64,000 bases of DNA. Origin: Streptomyces cylindrosporus (GTDB lineage: Bacteria; Actinomycetota; Actinomycetes; Streptomycetales; Streptomycetaceae). The translations under genes and the position numbers were made by a program. The stretch is taken from NCBI RefSeq assembly GCF_022698165.1, contig NZ_JALDAY010000002.1, positions 744,001 to 808,000 of the forward strand, written 5' to 3'. Shown one piece after another: positions 43,044 through 51,863 of this stretch; position 1 is the stretch's first letter, and every line of letters starts with the position of its first letter. Under the pieces are notes generated by a model. The model was given only the letters and a program-made list of their open reading frames with translations, did not search any database and was not told the DNA's origin.

Positions 43044-43394
43044 CTACCGGCCGCCGGGCCTGTGTGAGTCGGCGCGTCCGCGTTCGTAGCGGCGGATTCG
43101 CCGGTAACCGGTCAGCTGGCCCTCCGGGTCCAGGTCCACCTGGTAACTGGCCATCAGGCTCATCGTGTCCGGAACCCGGGCCATCTCCAGGACCTCGACC
43201 TCCAGGGACCAGCCGTCTTCGGTCCGTTCGAAGGACGAGACGGACTCGGCGTTCATGCCGATGAGCTCACCGAGCTGCGTGCGCGCCTGGCGCAGCACCT
43301 CCATGGGCTTCGGCGCCCGGTCCGCCGAACCATCCTGTTCCTTATGGTCCTTTTGTGAATTCTGTGACTGTTGAGTGTCTCTTGTGTTCGCCAT
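43044..43394 (-). CDS. gvpO: Gas vesicle protein GvpO
   Basis: A 116-residue GvpO-family protein, first gene of the operon. After a Gln/Lys-rich start ([20 protein letters not shown]) comes [45 protein letters not shown] and a strand-rich end [14 protein letters not shown] 43394 is chosen because AGAGG lies 8 nt upstream; a GTG at 43400 is possible. GvpO homologues are needed for vesicle formation and may regulate gvpA. The upstream gap to the ligD-type gene is only 45 nt and no clear promoter is seen. Confidence 0.9.
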   Translation of the reverse strand: MANTRDTQQSQNSQKDHKEQDGSADRAPKPMEVLRQARTQLGELIGMNAESVSSFERTEDGWSLEVEVLEMARVPDTMSLMASYQVDLDPEGQLTGYRRIRRYERGRADSHRPGGR

Positions 43395-43439
43395 GGCCAC
43401 CTCTGTGTTCGGGTGGCCGCAATGCCTATGGCCAAACCT

Positions 43440-44369
43440 TCAGCCTCGGCGCAAGGCGTTGAGGCGGCGCCGGGCCGGTCCCAGGGCGCGGGCCTTGCTC
43501 ATGAGGTCGGCCCAGGGGTTGGCGCGGGCCTGTTCCAGGGCGTCGGCGATGGTCCAGCGGCGGGCGGTCAGGCCCGGGTCGTCGAGCTGGGTCCAGTCGA
43601 TGGGGGTGGCCACGGGCGCGCCGGGCAGGGCGCGGACGGTGAGCGGGGCGACCGCGGTCTGGGCGTAGGCGTTGCGGCCGACGTCGAGGTAGAGGCGGTC
43701 GCCGCGGTCCTTCTTGCGGGCGGCGGTGGTGAGCCGGTCGGGGTGGGCGGCGGCGAGGGTCTCGGCGACGTCGTGGGCGAAGGCGCGGGTCTCGTCGAAG
43801 TCGTGGTGGCCGTTGAGCGGCACGATCACGTGGACGCCGCGCGAGCCGGTGGTCATCAGGGCGGAGGGCAGCCGCAACTCGTCGAGGAGTTCGCCCAGTT
43901 GCCAGGCCGCCTCACGGACGGCGGCGAAGTCGTCCCCGGCCGGGTCGAGGTCGAAGACCATCCGGTCCGGCCGGTCGATCCGGCCGACCCGCGACAGCCA
44001 GCGGTGCAGGGTGAGCGCTGCCTGGTCGGCGAGGTAGACCAGGGTGGCGGAGTCGTCGCACACGGTGTGGCAGACGGTGCCGCCCTCCTTGGGGAGCTCG
44101 ACGCGGCCGATCCAGTCCGGGTAGTTGTCCGGGGTGTTCTTCTGCATGAAGCGGGGGCCGTCGAGGCCGTCCGGGTGCCGTTCCAGCATCAGTGGACGGC
44201 CGCGCAGGTGCGGCAGCATGAACGCGGCGGCGGACCGGTAGTACTCGACCAGGTCGCCCTTGGTGTACTCCTTGCCGTCGCCGTCGCCCGGGAAGAGCAC
44301 CTTGCCGGACCGGTGCACCTCCACCGTGCGCCGCCCGGCGCGCACCCTGCGTACGCCGTCGTCGCTCAC
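43440..44369 (-). CDS. LigD-type DNA polymerase domain protein (NHEJ primase-polymerase)
   Basis: A 309-residue archaeo-eukaryotic-primase-like polymerase, the PolDom of bacterial non-homologous end joining, without the ligase and phosphoesterase domains. It has VEVHRSGKVLFPGDG, MQKNTPDNYPDWI and the metal-binding pair D140/D142 in FDLDP, then MTTGSRGVHVIVPL. The enzyme adds ribonucleotides or deoxynucleotides at DNA ends and would need a separate Ku and ligase. GTG 44369 overlaps the transketolase stop (GTGA), so it is coexpressed with metabolic genes. Confidence 0.93.
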   Translation of the reverse strand: MSDDGVRRVRAGRRTVEVHRSGKVLFPGDGDGKEYTKGDLVEYYRSAAAFMLPHLRGRPLMLERHPDGLDGPRFMQKNTPDNYPDWIGRVELPKEGGTVCHTVCDDSATLVYLADQAALTLHRWLSRVGRIDRPDRMVFDLDPAGDDFAAVREAAWQLGELLDELRLPSALMTTGSRGVHVIVPLNGHHDFDETRAFAHDVAETLAAAHPDRLTTAARKKDRGDRLYLDVGRNAYAQTAVAPLTVRALPGAPVATPIDWTQLDDPGLTARRWTIADALEQARANPWADLMSKARALGPARRRLNALRRG

Positions 44370-46213
44370 CGTACGACCGCCTCCTCCACCAGCAGCTTCC
44401 CGGCGGCCGCGATCGACGCGGCGTCGATGCCGGCGGCGTGCAGCTGCTCGTCGGGCGAGGCCGAGCCCGGCATGGACCGCACGGCGAGGCGCACGAGCCG
44501 CGGCACGGGCCGCCCGTCGAGGAAGGCGTCCAGGACGGCGTCGCCGAGGCCGCCCTCCTCGTGGTGGTCCTCGACGGTCATCAGGCAGCCGGTCTCCTCG
44601 GCGGCCCGGCGCAGGGTCTCCCGGTCGACGGGCTTGACCGAGTAGAGGTCGACGACCCGGACCGGGATGCCGTCCCGCTCCAGGGTGTCGGCGGCGGCGA
44701 GGGCCTGGTGCACGGTGACGCCCGCGGCGACGACCGTGAGCCGGTCCTGTCCGGAGGAGCGCAGCACCTTGCTGCCGCCGACCGGGAAGTCCTCGTCGGG
44801 CCCGTAGATCACCGGGCTGTCGCCGCGCGAGGTCCGCAGATACCGGATGCCCTCCAGGCCGGCCATCGCGCCGACGAGCGCGGCCGTCTGGTTGGCGTCG
44901 CACGGGTACAGCACGGTCGAGCCGTGCACCGCCCGCATCATCGCCAGGTCCTCCAGGCCCATCTGCGAGGGCCCGTCCTGCCCGATGGCGACGCCCGCGT
45001 GCGAGCCGACGAGGTTGATCCCGGCCCCGCTGACGGACGCCATGCGCACGAAGTCGTAGGCGCGAGTGAGGAAGGCCGCGAAGGTGGAGGCGTACGGCAC
45101 CCAGCCGCGCGAGGCCAGCCCGACCGCCGCGGCGACCATCTGCTGCTCGGCGATGTAGCACTCGAAGTACCGCTCGGGGTGCTCCTTGGCGAAGAACTCG
45201 GACCGCGTGGAGTCGCCGACCTCGCCGTCGAGGGCGACGACGTCGCCGCGCCCGCTGCCGAGGGCGGCGAGCGCCTGGCCGTAGGCGTTCCGCGTGGCGA
45301 CCTCGTCTCCCCTGTCCCAGCGGGGCAGTTCGAGATGTCCGGCGCGCACGGCGTGCAACGCCCGTGCGGCCGGCGGCTCGTGGACCTGGACGCGGATGTG
45401 CCGCTCGCCGCCGAGCTCGGCGATCGCCTCCTCGGCGTCCGGCAGCGGCTTGCCGTGCAGCCCTTCGCGGTCCTGTACCGACTCGACGCCCTTGCCCTTG
45501 AGGGTGCGGGCGAGGACGACGGTCGGCTGTCCGGTGGTCGAGATGGCTTCGCCGTACGCGCGGTCGATCGCGTCCACGTCATGGCCGTCGACCTCGATGG
45601 TGTGCCAGCCGAAGGCCTGGAAGCGGCGGGCGTAGGCGTCGAGGTCGTGCTCGTGCCGGGTCGGGCCGCGCTGCCCGAGCCGGTTGACGTCGACGATCGC
45701 GGTGAGGTTGTCGAGATTCTCGTACGAGGCGTGCTCGGCGGCCTCCCACACCGACCCCTCGGCCAGCTCGCTGTCCCCGCACAGCACCCAGACCCGGTAG
45801 CCGGTGCGGTCCAGCCGCTTGCCGGCCAGGGCGATGCCGACGCCGACGGGCAGGCCCTGACCGAGCGAGCCGGTGGCCGTCTCGACCCACGGCAGCCGGC
45901 GCGGCGTGGGGTGCCCTTCGAGCCGGCTGCCCAGCTCGCGGAAGGTCAGCAGCTCGTCGTCGTCGATGGCGCCGGCGGCCTTGTAGGCGGAGTACAGCAG
46001 GGGCGAGGCGTGTCCCTTGGACAGCACGAAGCGGTCGTTGCCGGGGTGGGCGGGACGGTCGAAGTCGTAGCGGAAGTGATTGGCCAGCAGTACGGCCATC
46101 AGGTCCGCGGCGGACATCGAGGAGGTCGGATGCCCGGACCCCGCGGCATCCGACGCGCGCACGCTGTCAACACGCAACTGCTGGGCGAGCTCGACGAGTT
46201 CGGCGGTGTTCAT
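44366..46213 (-). CDS. Transketolase
   Basis: A 615-residue single-chain transketolase of the shorter metazoan-like type, moving two-carbon units between sugar phosphates with thiamine diphosphate. Features are SDAAGSGHPTSSMSAADLM, FVLSKGHASPLLYSA, CGDSELAEGSVWEAAEHA (metal and TPP motif), then the pyrimidine domain (FECYIAEQQMVAAAVGLA) and a C-terminal domain (RVVDLYSVKPVDRETL). It supplies pentose phosphates and, indirectly, NADPH balance. It overlaps NDH-2 upstream (ATGA) and the polymerase gene downstream. Confidence 0.95.
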   Translation of the reverse strand: MNTAELVELAQQLRVDSVRASDAAGSGHPTSSMSAADLMAVLLANHFRYDFDRPAHPGNDRFVLSKGHASPLLYSAYKAAGAIDDDELLTFRELGSRLEGHPTPRRLPWVETATGSLGQGLPVGVGIALAGKRLDRTGYRVWVLCGDSELAEGSVWEAAEHASYENLDNLTAIVDVNRLGQRGPTRHEHDLDAYARRFQAFGWHTIEVDGHDVDAIDRAYGEAISTTGQPTVVLARTLKGKGVESVQDREGLHGKPLPDAEEAIAELGGERHIRVQVHEPPAARALHAVRAGHLELPRWDRGDEVATRNAYGQALAALGSGRGDVVALDGEVGDSTRSEFFAKEHPERYFECYIAEQQMVAAAVGLASRGWVPYASTFAAFLTRAYDFVRMASVSGAGINLVGSHAGVAIGQDGPSQMGLEDLAMMRAVHGSTVLYPCDANQTAALVGAMAGLEGIRYLRTSRGDSPVIYGPDEDFPVGGSKVLRSSGQDRLTVVAAGVTVHQALAAADTLERDGIPVRVVDLYSVKPVDRETLRRAAEETGCLMTVEDHHEEGGLGDAVLDAFLDGRPVPRLVRLAVRSMPGSASPDEQLHAAGIDAASIAAAGKLLVEEAVVR

Positions 46214-47925
46214 GAGTCTCCCTCCGCGGGGTTGTCGGTTCGCCGGACGGGGCCGGGGGGTTCGGTGGGGGTGGTAGGGCTGGTGGGTCCGGTGGGTTCG
46301 CCGCCGGGCTGGTGCTTGGCGGGCTCGCCACCGGGCTGATTCCCGGCGGGCGCCGGCCCGGGCTGGTTCTTGGCGGGCTCACCGCCCGGCTGGTTCTTCG
46401 CGGGCTCGGGACCGGTGCTCCCCGGCTCGCGGCCGGGCCGGCTCGTCCCCAGGCCAGGGGCCAACTCCTCGGCCACCTGGGCTTGTTCGACGTCCCGGAC
46501 AGTGCCCGAAGCGGATCCCTGGCCGGTCCGCTCAGGTTGGCCAGGTCGGTCAGGTTCCGTGTCCTCCGTCGTCGTCGCTCCCGGGCCCGACCGGGCGTCG
46601 GCGTCCGCTCGTGGTTGTGGGCGGCCGGCGACCCGGGCCAGTTCCGGGGACGCCGTGTCCAGCGGTACCGACCAGGAACGCACGAGGCCCAACTGGACCG
46701 CCTGGCGCGGCAGTACGGCGTCCAGGAGCCAGTCCGCGGCGACGCGGACGCGGTTGCCGGGCATCGCCGCGAGGTGGTAGCCGCGGGTGACCGCACCGGC
46801 GAGCGGGCCCGGCAGCGGTACGCCCAGCGGATTCGCCGCGGCCTTCGTGCCGCCGAGGTCGACGACGAAGCCGAGGCCGCGGTGGCGGTAGGCGCGCGGT
46901 TCGCCGATGCCGAGGGAGGCGGCGACGTTGCGGGCGACGACCTTGCCGTGCCGCCACGCGTGCTGCGCCGTCATCGGCGTGTACGTGCCGGGTTCGTCGA
47001 GATCGGGCACGGCCGCCGCGTCCCCGCACGCGAACACCCCGTCCCGGCCCGGCACTCGGAGGTACGGATCGACCACGAGCCGTCCCCGTTCCAGCGGTTG
47101 CCCGGTGCTCTCGACCAGCGGATCGGGCCGTACCCCCACACACCACACCAGCGTGCGCGTCTCCACGAACTCCCCGTCGGACAGCAGCACCCCGTCGTGC
47201 GTGGCCTCCTTCACGGAGGTCCCCATGCGCACGTCGACACCCCGCTGCCGCAGCACCCCGTCGGCGGTGCGGGAGAGCCGCTCGTCCATCTCGGGCAGCA
47301 CCCGCGGCGCGATGTCCAGCAGCATCCAGCGCGGCCGCATGCCCTCCCGCAGAGGGTGCCCACGGACCTGCGCGTCGGTGTACATCTGCCCGTGCGCGGC
47401 GACCTCCGTCCCGGTGTATCCGGCGCCGACGACCACGAAGGTGCACCGCGCGGCGCAGCTCTTCGGATCGGGTGCGGCGGCCGCGAGCTCCACCTGCCGG
47501 GTGACGTGGTCGCGCAGGTACAGCGCCTCGGGCAGCCCGCGGAAGCCGTGCGCGTGCTCGGCGACACCGGGGATCGGCAGCAGCTTGTTGACGCTGCCGA
47601 CGGCGAGCACGAGCCGGTCGTACTCCAGCCGTCCGGAACCGCCCTCCGGGTCGGTGTAGTGCACGGTCCGCCCGTCGAGGTCGACGGAGTCCGCCTCGCC
47701 GAGCACCAGCCGTACGTGCGGCAGGGTGCCGGAGAGGGAGACGGTCACCCGGCGGGGTTCCAGGAGGCCGGCGGCGACCTGGGGCAGCAGGGGCAGGTAC
47801 AGGAAGTAGTCGGTCGGGTTCAGCAGGGTGACGTCGGCCTCGTGCCGCACCAGCCGGGACAGGCCACGGGCGGCCTGGTACCCGGCGAATCCGGCACCGA
47901 CGATCACGATGCGGGGTCGACTCAC
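46210..47925 (-). CDS. Type II NADH dehydrogenase (NDH-2) with Pro/Gln-rich tail
   Basis: A 571-residue FAD-dependent NADH:quinone oxidoreductase that is not proton-pumping. The FAD site is IVGAGFAGYQAARG (8-21), the NADH site VVVGAGYTGTEVA, then FACGDAAAVPDLDEPG. The C-terminal membrane-associating region follows near RGYHLAAMPGNRVRVAADWLL. After about residue 455 the protein runs into a Pro/Gly/Gln/Asn-rich tail with EPAKNQPGG repeats. GTG 47925 follows GGAGG. It starts the operon with transketolase and the polymerase gene. Confidence 0.9.
   Translation of the reverse strand: MSRPRIVIVGAGFAGYQAARGLSRLVRHEADVTLLNPTDYFLYLPLLPQVAAGLLEPRRVTVSLSGTLPHVRLVLGEADSVDLDGRTVHYTDPEGGSGRLEYDRLVLAVGSVNKLLPIPGVAEHAHGFRGLPEALYLRDHVTRQVELAAAAPDPKSCAARCTFVVVGAGYTGTEVAAHGQMYTDAQVRGHPLREGMRPRWMLLDIAPRVLPEMDERLSRTADGVLRQRGVDVRMGTSVKEATHDGVLLSDGEFVETRTLVWCVGVRPDPLVESTGQPLERGRLVVDPYLRVPGRDGVFACGDAAAVPDLDEPGTYTPMTAQHAWRHGKVVARNVAASLGIGEPRAYRHRGLGFVVDLGGTKAAANPLGVPLPGPLAGAVTRGYHLAAMPGNRVRVAADWLLDAVLPRQAVQLGLVRSWSVPLDTASPELARVAGRPQPRADADARSGPGATTTEDTEPDRPGQPERTGQGSASGTVRDVEQAQVAEELAPGLGTSRPGREPGSTGPEPAKNQPGGEPAKNQPGPAPAGNQPGGEPAKHQPGGEPTGPTSPTTPTEPPGPVRRTDNPAEGDS
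46300..46440 (-). repeat. EPAKNQPGG-type coding repeat in the NDH-2 tail
   Basis: Four to five imperfect copies of a 9- to 10-residue unit (EPAKNQPGG, PAPAGNQPGG, EPAKHQPGG) are encoded here. They are near-identical at DNA level, suggesting recent slippage expansion. Confidence 0.75.
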
Positions 47926-48003
47926 GGTTCGCCTCCGGCGCTGTCGCGTACGTCGTGCGGAGCCTTCCGCGTCCCCCTGGCCAGGGCCCCCAAACCCGTG
48001 CCG

Positions 48004-48027
48004 GTTTCCGTCCCGGCCGCCGGGTAC
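48004..48027 (+). promoter_or_regulatory. SigB-type promoter of the LLM oxidoreductase gene
   Basis: GTTT (48004-48007), 14-nt spacer and GGGTAC (48022-48027), 48 nt before the ATG at 48076. This is a full match to the Streptomyces SigB consensus. The -10 lies in GGGTACCC, and a weaker opposing element could serve the divergent NDH-2 operon. Confidence 0.7.
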
Positions 48028-48075
48028 CCGGACCGCGATCTGCCCAGGCACCAGACGCCATCGGAGGTACCCCCC

Positions 48076-49035
48076 ATGCCCGAGTACGGCTACTTCCTCT
48101 CCTGTGAGGAGTTCGGCCCGGCGGAGCTCGTCGAGCAGGCGCGGATGGCCGAGCAGGCCGGCTTCCGGTCGCTGTGGATCTCCGACCACTACCACCCGTG
48201 GAACGACGCGCAGGGCCAGAGCCCCTTCGTGTGGTCGGTGATCGGCGCGCTGTCGGAAGCGGTGTCGCTGCCGATCGAGACGGCGGTGACCTGCCCGACC
48301 GTGCGGATCCATCCGGCGGTGATCGCGCAGGCCGCGGCGACCTCGGCGGTGATGACGGACGGCCGCTTCCGGCTGGGCGTCGGCACCGGCGAAGCGCTCA
48401 ACGAGCACATCCTCGGACACGTCTGGCCGCCGGCGAGCGTGCGCATGGAGATGCTGGAGGAGTCCATCCAGATCATGCGGCGGCTGTTCACCGGCGAGGA
48501 GGTCAGCCACTACGGCACCCACTACAAGGTGGAGAACGCCCGCCTCTACACGGTCCCGGACGAGCCCGTCCCGATCGACATCTCCGGCTTCGGCCCGGCC
48601 GCCACGAAGCTCGCGGCGCGCGTGGGGGACGGCTACATCACGATGATGCCGGAGGAGTCGATGGTGGAGCAGTTCCGCAAAGGCGGCGGAGGCGGAAAGC
48701 CGGTGAGCGGCGGCACGAAGGTCTGCTACGGCACCGACCGCGACGAGGCCGTGCGCACCGTCCGCGAGAAGTGGTTCAACCAGTTCCTGCCGGGCGAGAT
48801 GGGCCAGATCCTGCCCTCACCGCGCCACTTCGAGCAGCTGGAGCCGCTGGTCACGGAGGAGATGGTGCGCGAGAAGTCGGTCTGCGGTGACGACGTCGAC
48901 GAACATGTCTCGGCCCTGCGGGCCTTCGCCGACGTGGGCTTCGACCGGGTCTACGTCAACCAGATCGGACCGGACCAGCGCGGGTTCTTCGACTTCTACC
49001 GTACGAAGGTGCTGCCGCAGCTGGATCAGGGCTGA
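48076..49035 (+). CDS. LLM-class F420-dependent oxidoreductase
   Basis: A 319-residue TIM-barrel oxidoreductase of the luciferase-like F420 family (the glucose-6-phosphate dehydrogenase-like branch). MPEYGYFLSCEEFGPAELVEQARMAEQAGFRSLWISDHYHPW and FVWSVIGALSEAVSLP, then FRLGVGTGEALNEHI are family hallmarks. It reduces or oxidises an organic substrate with F420; the substrate is unknown. GGAGG precedes the ATG and a SigB-type promoter lies upstream. The next gene follows by 10 nt in the same direction. Confidence 0.92.
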   Translation: MPEYGYFLSCEEFGPAELVEQARMAEQAGFRSLWISDHYHPWNDAQGQSPFVWSVIGALSEAVSLPIETAVTCPTVRIHPAVIAQAAATSAVMTDGRFRLGVGTGEALNEHILGHVWPPASVRMEMLEESIQIMRRLFTGEEVSHYGTHYKVENARLYTVPDEPVPIDISGFGPAATKLAARVGDGYITMMPEESMVEQFRKGGGGGKPVSGGTKVCYGTDRDEAVRTVREKWFNQFLPGEMGQILPSPRHFEQLEPLVTEEMVREKSVCGDDVDEHVSALRAFADVGFDRVYVNQIGPDQRGFFDFYRTKVLPQLDQG

Positions 49036-49045
49036 GGTCGGGACC

Positions 49046-50146
49046 ATGAAACTGCACCGCCCCGTCGTCTCCGTCTACACGGTGCCGACCGACGCCCCCG
49101 AGGCCGACGGGACGCTCGCCTGGAGCTCCACGACGATGGTGATCGCGGAGGTGACGACGGGCGACGCGACCGGCACGGGCTGGACGTACGGCCCGGCCGC
49201 TGTCGGCGACTTCCTCCGCGACCACCTCGCCCCGCTCGTCGAGGGCCGCAGCGCGCTCGACATCCCGGCCGCGCACGACGCGATGTGCCGCTCGGTCCGC
49301 AACGCGGGCCGCCCGGGCATCGCGGCCTGCGCGATCTCGGCACTCGACATCGCCCTGTGGGACCTCAAGGCCCGCCTCCTCGAACTCCCCCTGGCCCGCC
49401 TCCTCGGCGTCTGCCGCGAACGCGTGCCCGTGTACGGCAGCGGCGGCTTCACGACGTACCACGACACGCATCTGGCGGCGCAGCTGAACGGCTGGGTGCA
49501 CGGGCAGCACATTCCGCGCGTGAAGATAAAGATCGGCGAGAGCTGGGGCCGTGCGGTCGAGCGCGACCTGGCCCGCGTCCGCGCGGCCCGCCAGGTCATC
49601 GGCCCGGAGGCGGAGTTGTACGTCGACGCGAACGGCGCGTACACCCGCAAGCAGGCGGTCCGGGTCGGCCACGCCCTCGCCGAGCAGGGCGTCGGCTGGT
49701 TCGAGGAGCCGGTCTCCTCGGACGACCTGACCGGCCTGCGCCTGGTGCGCGACGCGCTGGTGTGCGACGTGACGGCCGGCGAGTACGGCTACGACCTCCC
49801 GTACTTCGCCCGCATGATCGCCGCGGGCGCGGTCGACTGCCTCCAGGTGGACGCGACCCGCTGCGGCGGCATCACGGAGTTCCTCCGTGCCGCGGCCCTG
49901 GCCCAGTCCCACGGCCTGGAGATCTCCTCCCACTGCGCCCCGCACGCCCACGTCCACGCGGCGGCCACGATCCCCAACTTCCGCCACGCCGAGTGGTTCC
50001 ACGACCACGTCCGCATAGAAGACATGTTCTTCACAGGCGCCCTCGACCCGACAGGCGGCTCGGTACACCCCGTGACGGGGATCGGCCACGGCCTGACACT
50101 GCGGGCGGAGGAGGTGGAGGAGTACTTGGTGGCGGGCCCGTCATAA
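49046..50146 (+). CDS. Enolase-superfamily (mandelate racemase/muconate-lactonizing-like) protein
   Basis: A 366-residue enolase-superfamily protein. The capping domain covers residues 1-125, and the barrel carries VKIKIGES (KxK base motif), YVDANGAY and WFEEPV (metal ligands), and AGEYGYD. SSHCAPHAHVHAA supplies a histidine general acid. This matches acid-sugar dehydratases or racemases. It is the second gene of the unit with the F420 enzyme and shares its SigB-type promoter. Substrate not predictable from sequence alone. Confidence 0.9.
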   Translation: MKLHRPVVSVYTVPTDAPEADGTLAWSSTTMVIAEVTTGDATGTGWTYGPAAVGDFLRDHLAPLVEGRSALDIPAAHDAMCRSVRNAGRPGIAACAISALDIALWDLKARLLELPLARLLGVCRERVPVYGSGGFTTYHDTHLAAQLNGWVHGQHIPRVKIKIGESWGRAVERDLARVRAARQVIGPEAELYVDANGAYTRKQAVRVGHALAEQGVGWFEEPVSSDDLTGLRLVRDALVCDVTAGEYGYDLPYFARMIAAGAVDCLQVDATRCGGITEFLRAAALAQSHGLEISSHCAPHAHVHAAATIPNFRHAEWFHDHVRIEDMFFTGALDPTGGSVHPVTGIGHGLTLRAEEVEEYLVAGPS

Positions 50147-50171
50147 GAAGGCCTGCGGCTGGCGCCTTTCT
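50146..50171. terminator. Bidirectional terminator between the enolase-like and SDR genes
   Basis: AGAAGGC (50146-50152) pairs with GCCTTTCT (50164-50171) with one bulged T and an 11-nt loop. It lies between two convergent genes and carries T-rich sequence on the plus-strand side. Confidence 0.6.
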
Positions 50172-50183
50172 GCTACCGGCTCC

Positions 50184-51245
50184 CTATTTCCGCCGCGACG
50201 GCGACCGGCCACCGCGGCGGAGCCCTGCGGTCACCACCGCCCCCAGCCCCCCGGCGACCAACCCCGCCCCCACTCGCCCGCGGTTGCGCGAAACCCACCC
50301 CTCCGGGCTGTCCGACACCGCTTCCTCGTCGAAACGCCCGTGCGCCCCGAAGTCCCGGCCGTGCGCCCCGTCCGCCGGGGTCCACAGATTACCGAAACCG
50401 TCGTACTCCCCCGGATCCTGCTGCGCGTCGAAGCCGGTCCTGGCCAGGTAGCGGTCCAGCAGGCCCGGCGCCACCGCGTTGGCGAGCAGCGTGGCGGCCG
50501 TGGAGCCGCCGATCCAGTACTCGCGTCGGCGGGCGTGCGCGGCCGCGTGGAGGATCGCCTTCGCGGCCACCTCCGGCTGGTAGACGGGCGCCACCGGTCG
50601 GGCCCTGCCCGGCATACGGCTCAACACCCAGTCGAACTGCGGGGTGTTGACCGCCGGCAGCTGCACCATCGTCGTACGGACACCGCTCTTCTCGTGCAGC
50701 AGCTCGCACCGCAGCGATTCGTTGAACCCCTGGATCGCGTGCTTGGCCCCGCAGTAGGCGGACTGGAGGGGTATGCCGCGATAGGCCAGCGCCGAGCCGA
50801 CCTGCACGATCGTCCCCCGGTCGCGCGGCAGCATGTGGCGCAGGGCGGCCCGCGTGCCGAACACGCAGCCCAGGTACGTCACTTCGGTCACCCTGCGGAA
50901 CTCGTCCGCGGTGATCTCGGTGAACGGCGCGAAGACACCGGCGAAGGCGTTGTTGACCCACACGTCGATGTGTCCGAACGCGTCGGCCACCTGCTGGGCC
51001 GCGTCGTCGACCGCCTTGGCGTCGGCCATGTCCACGGTGACGACGAGGGCTTCACCCCCGGCCCGCTGCACCTCGTCCGCCGCCGCGGCGAGACCCTCGC
51101 GCCCCCGGGCCAGCAGGGCGACCCGGTCGCCCCGCGCGCCGAAGGCCCGGGCCGTGGCCCGCCCCACACCGCCACTGGCCCCGGTCACGACGACGACCCT
51201 GCGCCCGCCCGGCAGCCCCGGCACTCCCCAACGCAGCCGCACCAC
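50184..51245 (-). CDS. Short-chain dehydrogenase/reductase with C-terminal extension
   Basis: A 353-residue SDR. The NAD(P) motif TGASGGVGRA is near residue 20, the NNAF variant of the NNAG motif follows, and the catalytic pair is YxxxK in SAYCGAKHAI. After about residue 250 an extra region (YWIGGSTAATLLANAVAPGLLDRYLARTGFDAQQ) and a basic tail (RRGGRSPSRRK) are unusual for the family. GTG 51245 lies just after the holin-like gene stop, so both are probably on one transcript. Confidence 0.9.
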   Translation of the reverse strand: MVRLRWGVPGLPGGRRVVVVTGASGGVGRATARAFGARGDRVALLARGREGLAAAADEVQRAGGEALVVTVDMADAKAVDDAAQQVADAFGHIDVWVNNAFAGVFAPFTEITADEFRRVTEVTYLGCVFGTRAALRHMLPRDRGTIVQVGSALAYRGIPLQSAYCGAKHAIQGFNESLRCELLHEKSGVRTTMVQLPAVNTPQFDWVLSRMPGRARPVAPVYQPEVAAKAILHAAAHARRREYWIGGSTAATLLANAVAPGLLDRYLARTGFDAQQDPGEYDGFGNLWTPADGAHGRDFGAHGRFDEEAVSDSPEGWVSRNRGRVGAGLVAGGLGAVVTAGLRRGGRSPSRRK

Positions 51246-51248
51246 GGC

Positions 51249-51803
51249 TCACGCCCGGTGGTGCGGCTGCTCGGGGTCGACGCCCTCCGGACGCGGCGCC
51301 GGTTCCGCAGTACCGGATCCGGGCGCGGCGCTTCCGGGCAGGGGCGCACCGGCGCCGGGGCCGGGTACGCCACCGCCGGGCCCGGGCAGGCCCGCCCCGG
51401 GCGCGACCGGCGGCACCGGCGGGACCGCCGGGATGCCGGACGCCCGGCCGCCGGCCGGGTCGCCCTGCATGGCCGCCAGCTCGGCCTCGCGCTCCGGCGT
51501 CGGCCGGGACGCGGACGGACGGGCAGCCCCGCGCAGGACATAGGCGACCACGCCGAGGATCGCCGCGGTGATCAGCGCGGCGGCCCAGTCGGGCAGGCCG
51601 ATCGCGAGGGCCAGACCGACGGTGAGGGCGAGGGCCGCGCCCGCGTAGAGGGCGACGGCGCCGGACGCGGCGTACAGCATGGCCGTACGGCGCTGTTTGC
51701 GAGTCTGTTCGCGCAGTTCCTCGCGCACGGTCTCGCGCGCCACCTGCGCCAGCTCGTCGACCAGGTGCTTGTCCAGATGCTCCAGATGATCCAAGCCTTC
51801 CAT
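51249..51803 (-). CDS. Phage-holin-superfamily membrane protein (actinobacterial Holin-X type)
   Basis: A 184-residue protein: a charged N-terminal helix (EHLDKHLVDELAQVARETVREELREQ), two membrane helices (MLYAASGAVALYAGAALALTVGLALAIGLPDWAAALITAAILGVVAYVLRG in part), then a Pro/Gly-rich tail. Despite the family name there is no phage nearby; such proteins are common in Streptomyces stress loci. A SigB-type promoter lies on its strand at 51813-51837. It precedes the SDR gene by 3 nt. Confidence 0.85.
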   Translation of the reverse strand: MEGLDHLEHLDKHLVDELAQVARETVREELREQTRKQRRTAMLYAASGAVALYAGAALALTVGLALAIGLPDWAAALITAAILGVVAYVLRGAARPSASRPTPEREAELAAMQGDPAGGRASGIPAVPPVPPVAPGAGLPGPGGGVPGPGAGAPLPGSAAPGSGTAEPAPRPEGVDPEQPHHRA

Positions 51804-51812
51804 GACCGCCGA

Positions 51813-51837
51813 GTACCCGCACACCCGTGCGCATAAC
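51813..51837 (-). promoter_or_regulatory. SigB-type promoter of the holin-like gene
   Basis: On the minus strand GTTA (51837-51834), 15-nt spacer, GGGTAC (51818-51813), 9 nt before the ATG at 51803. The -35 has one mismatch to GTTT. It is divergent from the hemerythrin promoter. Confidence 0.55.
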
Positions 51838-51863
51838 GCGGTCCGTGACGGCCGGAAAGCGGT

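Noticed and set aside
46312..48075. N-terminal extension in frame with the LLM oxidoreductase
   Set aside because: The stretch is antisense to NDH-2, has no family similarity, and the LLM protein has a standard MPEYGYFLS start with GGAGG and a SigB-type promoter.
51249..51803. Holin-like gene as a sign of prophage
   Set aside because: No phage structural, integrase or lysis genes lie nearby, and actinobacterial Holin-X proteins are common chromosomal genes.
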